A DNA stretch of 64,000 nucleotides from Rhea pennata. Lineage: Eukaryota; Chordata; Aves; Rheiformes; Rheidae. Shown here in pieces: positions 59,701 to 64,000 of the stretch. The translations under genes were made by a program, and so were the position numbers. Within the stretch, counting starts at the first letter, position 1. Each line of letters begins with the position of its first letter. The notes beneath the pieces were generated by a model. That model had not been told where the DNA came from and ran no database searches. It saw only the letters and a program-made list of their open reading frames with translations. The stretch covers positions 2,373,242 to 2,437,241 of the forward strand of contig NW_026907681.1 of the NCBI RefSeq assembly GCF_028389875.1, given 5' to 3'.

Positions 59701-61665
59701 TCCAAGTAAGCAAGTGCTTGTGATGCTGTCTGTCCCGTGTGGGAGTGTAGGGGGATTGGGGTGGTGGCACTTGACAGGCAGGCTGCTTTCCTGCCCGCTT
59801 GGCACTCGACTGCTAGTAGTTTGTCCATCAAGCTGTGGCACTCTTGAAATGGTGTGGGAATACGTGGCCGTGGAAAGTAGCCTGAACTCTGTGGAGTTCT
59901 CTCTGGAGTCCTTAGGCAAATACCTCCGCAGGGAGCGGTTAGATGGTGAAAGCTGCTCTTCCGTCTCCACGGTTCCCAGCTGTGGCGATTCTGCTGCGCC
60001 GCACAGCTTAGGACAGGCTGTTGTGAAGAACGCTTTCACTTCTGGGTCTGTCTTAGCTTGTGAGAGTGTTGCCCGTTACTGATGTTCCTGCTGGGGGGGC
60101 AGAGGAAGACAAGCCCTGTTTCTGCGATCCCTTGCCTCCTCTGTGAATTATGCTTGGCCCACCTTTTCCTAAGTGATTGCAATATGCATGGAGACCAAAA
60201 CAGTGGTGACTTGCAATTCTAATTTCAGAAGCAAAGAGGACAGCTCGCTTCTTGAGTGGCATTCTCAACTTTATACATTTCCGAGAATCACGCCGTGGAG
60301 TCTACTTGGATTTACAGGCGAACTATGTAAGATTCGGGGCTGTGTTACTCCTGATGCTTGCTAAAACATAAGGAATGTTAACCTCAGTTTGAGAACATAG
60401 AGGTTGTACTTCTTAATTGCATGTTTTAGAAACACGCTGGGGTTTTCCTGTGGGTTTAGAGATGGTGTGTTTCAAGTGAAATACGTGATTAGTAGAGCTC
60501 AGAGAGAACCCAAAATGTAAACGGTGTTCCCCTAGAATAAAAACATCTCCACGTAATTAACTTGCAGAAATGAGCTGTGGAGAAACTGCAACAGCTGGAG
60601 ACAGCAAATCAAGAGGCAGCAGTGAAGCTGGAGAAGCTGAAGTGAGTATAAGGAGTAGGAGCTGAGTTGCACTAACCTTCTTGGCTAGCTCTCCTGTTCC
60701 CAGTGCATGTGTGGGGTGTGCAACTGGGAACTTACTAGTTGAGCTTTGTGGTTTGATAGAGCAGACTGAGAACAACAGGCTTCTCTGCACCTGGTGTAGA
60801 TAGTGGACAGCCCAACCGGTGCTCAGAAGTTTGGCCCCTCTACCTCCCTTCTGCTTGTCTGTGACAGCTGAGGTGGTAGTTCCTCTTGGACTAGACGAAA
60901 AGTACTTGCTTTGAGTAACGGGTGTGGACTTTTGTGTGTGTGGGACTAGCTTGCTGTGAAGGGCAGACGGTGTAGCGGCAGTAAGCTGAGACAGTAGTTA
61001 GCTTTGTTTCCTGGCAGTGAAACATATCTTGCTTTCCTAGGAGAGTTTTCTTTCAAACTGTCCACCTTCTCTCCCTTACCCCATCACACGTTCTCAGCAT
61101 GTGCACCTCCATGCTTTGTAGCTTGGTTCTCAAAGCGAAGTAATATTTTTGAGCTTTCCTCCAAGCCTGTTTAGCTTAGTCTGGGCAGACTCAGCTTCTC
61201 CACTGGCACTTGACTTTGCTGTTTAGCCTCTTTGGGAAGCAAGCCCGGAAGCATAAAGCAGTTTCTGTTGGGTTGTGCCCTGTTAGAGGAGGGGCTTGTC
61301 TGGTGAGAGGCCAGAAGAGCTGTTGTGAGCAAAGAATAAGACTTTGGGAGTGCCTGGTTGCTGTGAGAGGAAAACTGTATTTTGTAGCTCAGAGACTGTG
61401 GTGGATCTTTAATTTGAAACCATCATTTTGATCGTCTAAGCTCTTAAGGATGAATTCTTTCTGGAGTGGTTGTTCTAGCCTCACCAATCTATCGATTTCA
61501 CTAATAATGCTGAAACTGTCAATATCTCAGTGTGTGGTTGTGTTATTTATTTATTTACGTTTGCTTAGCACTGTTCCTGTAGAAGAGCAAGCAGAGTTCA
61601 GGCAGCTGTCTGATGACATTCAGGAATTGCAGCAACTGCTAAACCACGACTATCGTCGGAAAACG
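56766..61665 (+). pseudogene. NUF2: NDC80 complex subunit NUF2, 5' exons 1-7 (copy B), premature stop
   Basis: Exons: 56766-56888, 57140-57214, 58928-59004, 59644-59705, 60229-60326, 60568-60641 and 61569-61665, with the same structure and phase as copy A. Exon 6 again begins AAA TGA (stop 60571-60573) in place of the expected Ser codon, so translation would end after 146 residues, about the end of the calponin-homology domain. The downstream coiled-coil exons needed for NDC80 pairing would lie beyond the window. The exon 5/6 junction keeps normal AG and GT, and skipping the 74-base exon 6 would shift the frame. Gene identity is certain. Non-functional status is likely unless the stop is an assembly error or polymorphism. 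Confidence 0.92.
58619..58700. repeat. (CCCT)n / CTGTCCTC short tandem repeat, copy B
   Basis: Counterpart of 29262-29335 with extra units. Confidence 0.85.
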
Positions 61666-61669
61666 GTAT

Positions 61670-62102
61670 GATCTCTTTACCCCTTTCTCTGGAATGCTGC
61701 TGTAGCTTCTGATCACAGGTGTTCCTTATTTTTGTGTTGGTTTTGTTTGTTTTGTCCCCTTCCCCTACTTTTGTGAAGGATAAAGAGGACTTTTCTGATT
61801 TAAAACAAAAAAGGTATTACAACACCACATTCTTTTTAATCCCTCCCCTTACCTCTTTGTTTACCCATAAGTGATGTGAAACATGCTTGGAATCAGAGCT
61901 AGGGTCTTTTCTTTTGAAATACATTGTTGTGGTGAATGGAGAGGCACCTCTTTTCTTGTTGAAAGTAATATGTATGTTTTGCCGTGAAATTTTTGATTTG
62001 TCTTGCGATTGAATTTGAAGGGTTTACTCAGAACTGAGGGTGAACTATGTTGGGAAATAGACTGAGGCCTAAGAAGGGTTACCCAAGGAAAGACTCTTAA
62101 AG

Positions 62103-62134
<32 letters not shown>

Positions 62135-63360
62135 GAAAAAAAGCCAAGGTGGTGTTGGTAGGGAAGAGTGCTACTTTCCAGCAAGGGCAGCTTTCTTCTA
62201 GGTCTCGCAGGTAACCTTTTCTGTCACTTCAGAGAAATGAAAATCTGGTTAGTATTTTTTTTGGAGGTGCTACTGTAAGCCGTCTGTCTGCTTTTAATGT
62301 TAACCATGTTTCACCTTCTTATTACTGGAGACCTGGTGTATTAATGTAGGCCTTCTCAAAGTAAAAACATGACCTCTGGCAAAGAAGATTGGGTGTGTGT
62401 AACAAACCACAAGGGCTGATGAGAGCAGAGGAAGTAAAATGGCACCAGTATTTGCAGGTTGGGATGGAGCTGGGATGGCAAGTGAGACATGCAAGCATGC
62501 CGAAAAGGCTTTGGCGTGGTAGTACAGAGAAGGGTGCTGATAGCACTGCGTAGTACAGAGGTAGCTGTTTTGGCTCTTGGGAGCTATGGGCTGTGTTCTT
62601 GTTTTCTGCGCTGCCTGCCCACTCTGATGGAGAGAACCTTCCGAAGTTAGTGCCATCTGTCACCCCTATTCCAAGTCACCTGCGGCTGCCTGCCTCCTCG
62701 ATGCTCCCAGTGGCTTTTCAACAATGTTTTCCTTCCCTATATTTTAAGTTTCTACAGACTGCTATTTTATCTGCTAGTTGTGGCATTCCAAAGAAACTAT
62801 CAGTGAGATTTAAATAGCAGTGAGGTGTACGACCTTAACTGTGGCTTGCATCTGGGAGATTAGCTTAGTATAAGGTAGCTCTTCCCCTGAAAGAGTCAGA
62901 TATTGCAGAGAGGACCCGAAAATTGGTGAGTGTACCTTGATATAGGCTATAGTTTAAATTCCAGTTCAGCTAATTGATCATCTTTCTGCCTTTAAGATCA
63001 GGTTAGTCTTGGAGCTCGGTAACGTGATAGTTCAGGAGATGATTTTTAGCTTTTTAAAAACTGTTTCAGCTTTGCTTTTCCCACAGAAACTTTACTGCAA
63101 CTAACTGGTGATTTTTTTTTTAGCCTTTATACACTTCTCTGGTATACGCGTGAACAAACATATGTCTGTCGTCCGTTAGACTGCGCTTCTGCGTCCACTC
63201 TTGCCTATTTGGGGCCTATGGATTAGAGGCAAGATCACTTCTTGGTAATTTCACTTTTGATTCACAGTCTGCAGACAGGTCACACTGTAATGGTTATAAG
63301 ATAGCCTGTTTAGCATGCTTAATGGAATTTTATCATGCTTTTCCCTTTTATTTCACCAGA
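61670..63360. other. NUF2 intron sequence, copy B
   Basis: AT-richer intronic sequence matching 32300-33988. No NUF2 exon is recognised. It contains an A run at 62103-62125; the T run that is long in copy A is short here (about 63113-63121). Confidence 0.5.
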
Positions 63361-63458
63361 TCCCGCTGGTGTCGGACGAAGAAGCCAGCGTCTGGCACGT
63401 GGAGTTGCTGTGTGTTTTCATGCAAGCAGATACCTCCCTAGGCAAATGGCAATGTTAG
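63361..63458 (+). other. Unidentified exon-like segment, copy B
   Basis: Same CACCAG acceptor and IPLVSDEEASVWHVELL reading as the copy A segment at 33988. Its preservation is expected from the recent duplication and is not independent evidence for coding. Confidence 0.25.
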
Positions 63459-64000
63459 GCAAATGACAGGATCTTATTTGCACCTCCCTTTATTCTGGTC
63501 TGTATATACACTTTGGTATCAAAACACAAGTCATTTCCAAGAATACTTTGATAATGTGTAGGCAATATATTTTATGTTAAAAGATTCCAGCTTCAGCAAT
63601 ATATGATACAAACCTTTAAATTCAGGAGGACTTTCTAGGTCTGTAAGGGGACAAATGTGCAAAATGTTCCTAAACCAGTGGCGGTGTAGTGGGGTCCCAC
63701 TGCAGGAGGACAGATGGCATCTTTTCACCGTTGCTGGTGTAAGAAAGGAAGAAAACAGGACCCGGTGGGATCCCAGGTTCCTGAAAGCCCTAAATGAGCA
63801 AAACGCTTCAGCCCGTGCTAATCCAGCATGATTGAGGCCCGCTCCGAGCAGTCCTTAGGGTCGGGACCAAACCTACCTGCTGATGCCAGTTGTGGCGCGT
63901 GAAGGATCTGGGTGCTCGTCTGCGCAGGGCAGGTGTTGGCATTGCCCCTCGCTGGCCTGCAAGGGGCTCGTGGGGCGCTCAGGAGAATCCGAGAAGTACC

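Larger units (their letters stand above)
53360..64000 (+). repeat. Segmental duplication copy B (extends past window end)
   Basis: Direct copy of 24001-34627. In this copy the ADCY10 exons are continuous with upstream ADCY10 exons (41.9-53.0 kb), so copy B sits in the more complete context and copy A looks like the derived, 5'-truncated one. Indels relative to copy A lie in simple repeats, for example the CCCT array near 58.65 kb, a longer T run at 59099-59120 and an A run at 62103-62125. Confidence 0.97.

Overview
The window is vertebrate nuclear DNA, most likely from a bird. The coding exons read as avian-like orthologues of human genes, a decayed CR1 LINE tail (the dominant avian retroposon) lies at about 23.55-23.89 kb, and the right half is very GC-rich with short introns, as on avian microchromosomes. 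There are no bacterial genes, CRISPR arrays or tRNA/rRNA genes.

Layout. (1) 1-20.3 kb, + strand: the body of POLE (DNA polymerase epsilon catalytic subunit) starting inside the exonuclease domain, with its exon-intron structure kept. It is a pseudogene. It has at least seven in-frame stops, several destroyed splice acceptors, substitutions in catalytic motifs, a deletion of the middle of the protein (roughly 350-400 residues) and no recognisable last exon. (2) 20.3-24.0 kb: non-coding, with microsatellites, a possible LTR remnant on the - strand and the CR1 tail. (3) 24.0-34.63 kb: copy A of a duplicated block. It holds the last recognisable exons of ADCY10 (soluble adenylyl cyclase) followed by the promoter and first seven exons of NUF2 (kinetochore protein). 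(4) 35.5-39.5 kb, - strand: a broken LRRC52 (leucine-rich sperm K+ channel accessory subunit) lacking its middle LRRs. (5) 41.9-56.2 kb, + strand: a near-complete ADCY10-like gene of 26 consecutive exons. Their summed length gives an open frame of 1300 codons, ending at a frameshift-generated stop. (6) 53.36-64.0 kb: copy B of the duplicated block, containing the 3' part of that ADCY10 gene and a second NUF2 5' half, running off the window.

The main discovery is structural. A direct duplication of at least 10.6 kb, with starts 29,359 bp apart, carries ADCY10-3'/NUF2-5' twice. Both copies share the same ADCY10 frameshift and the same NUF2 stop codon (TGA at codon 147), so the lesions predate the copying. 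POLE and NUF2 are essential, so intact copies should exist elsewhere in the genome. This window therefore looks like a paralogue graveyard: a segmental-duplication hub, a W or germline-restricted chromosome segment, or a partly misassembled scaffold. Which of these it is cannot be decided from the sequence alone. NUF2 retains a textbook cell-cycle promoter (two CCAAT boxes 31 bp apart plus a CHR element) in both copies, so a short product limited to the N-terminal calponin-homology domain could still be transcribed.
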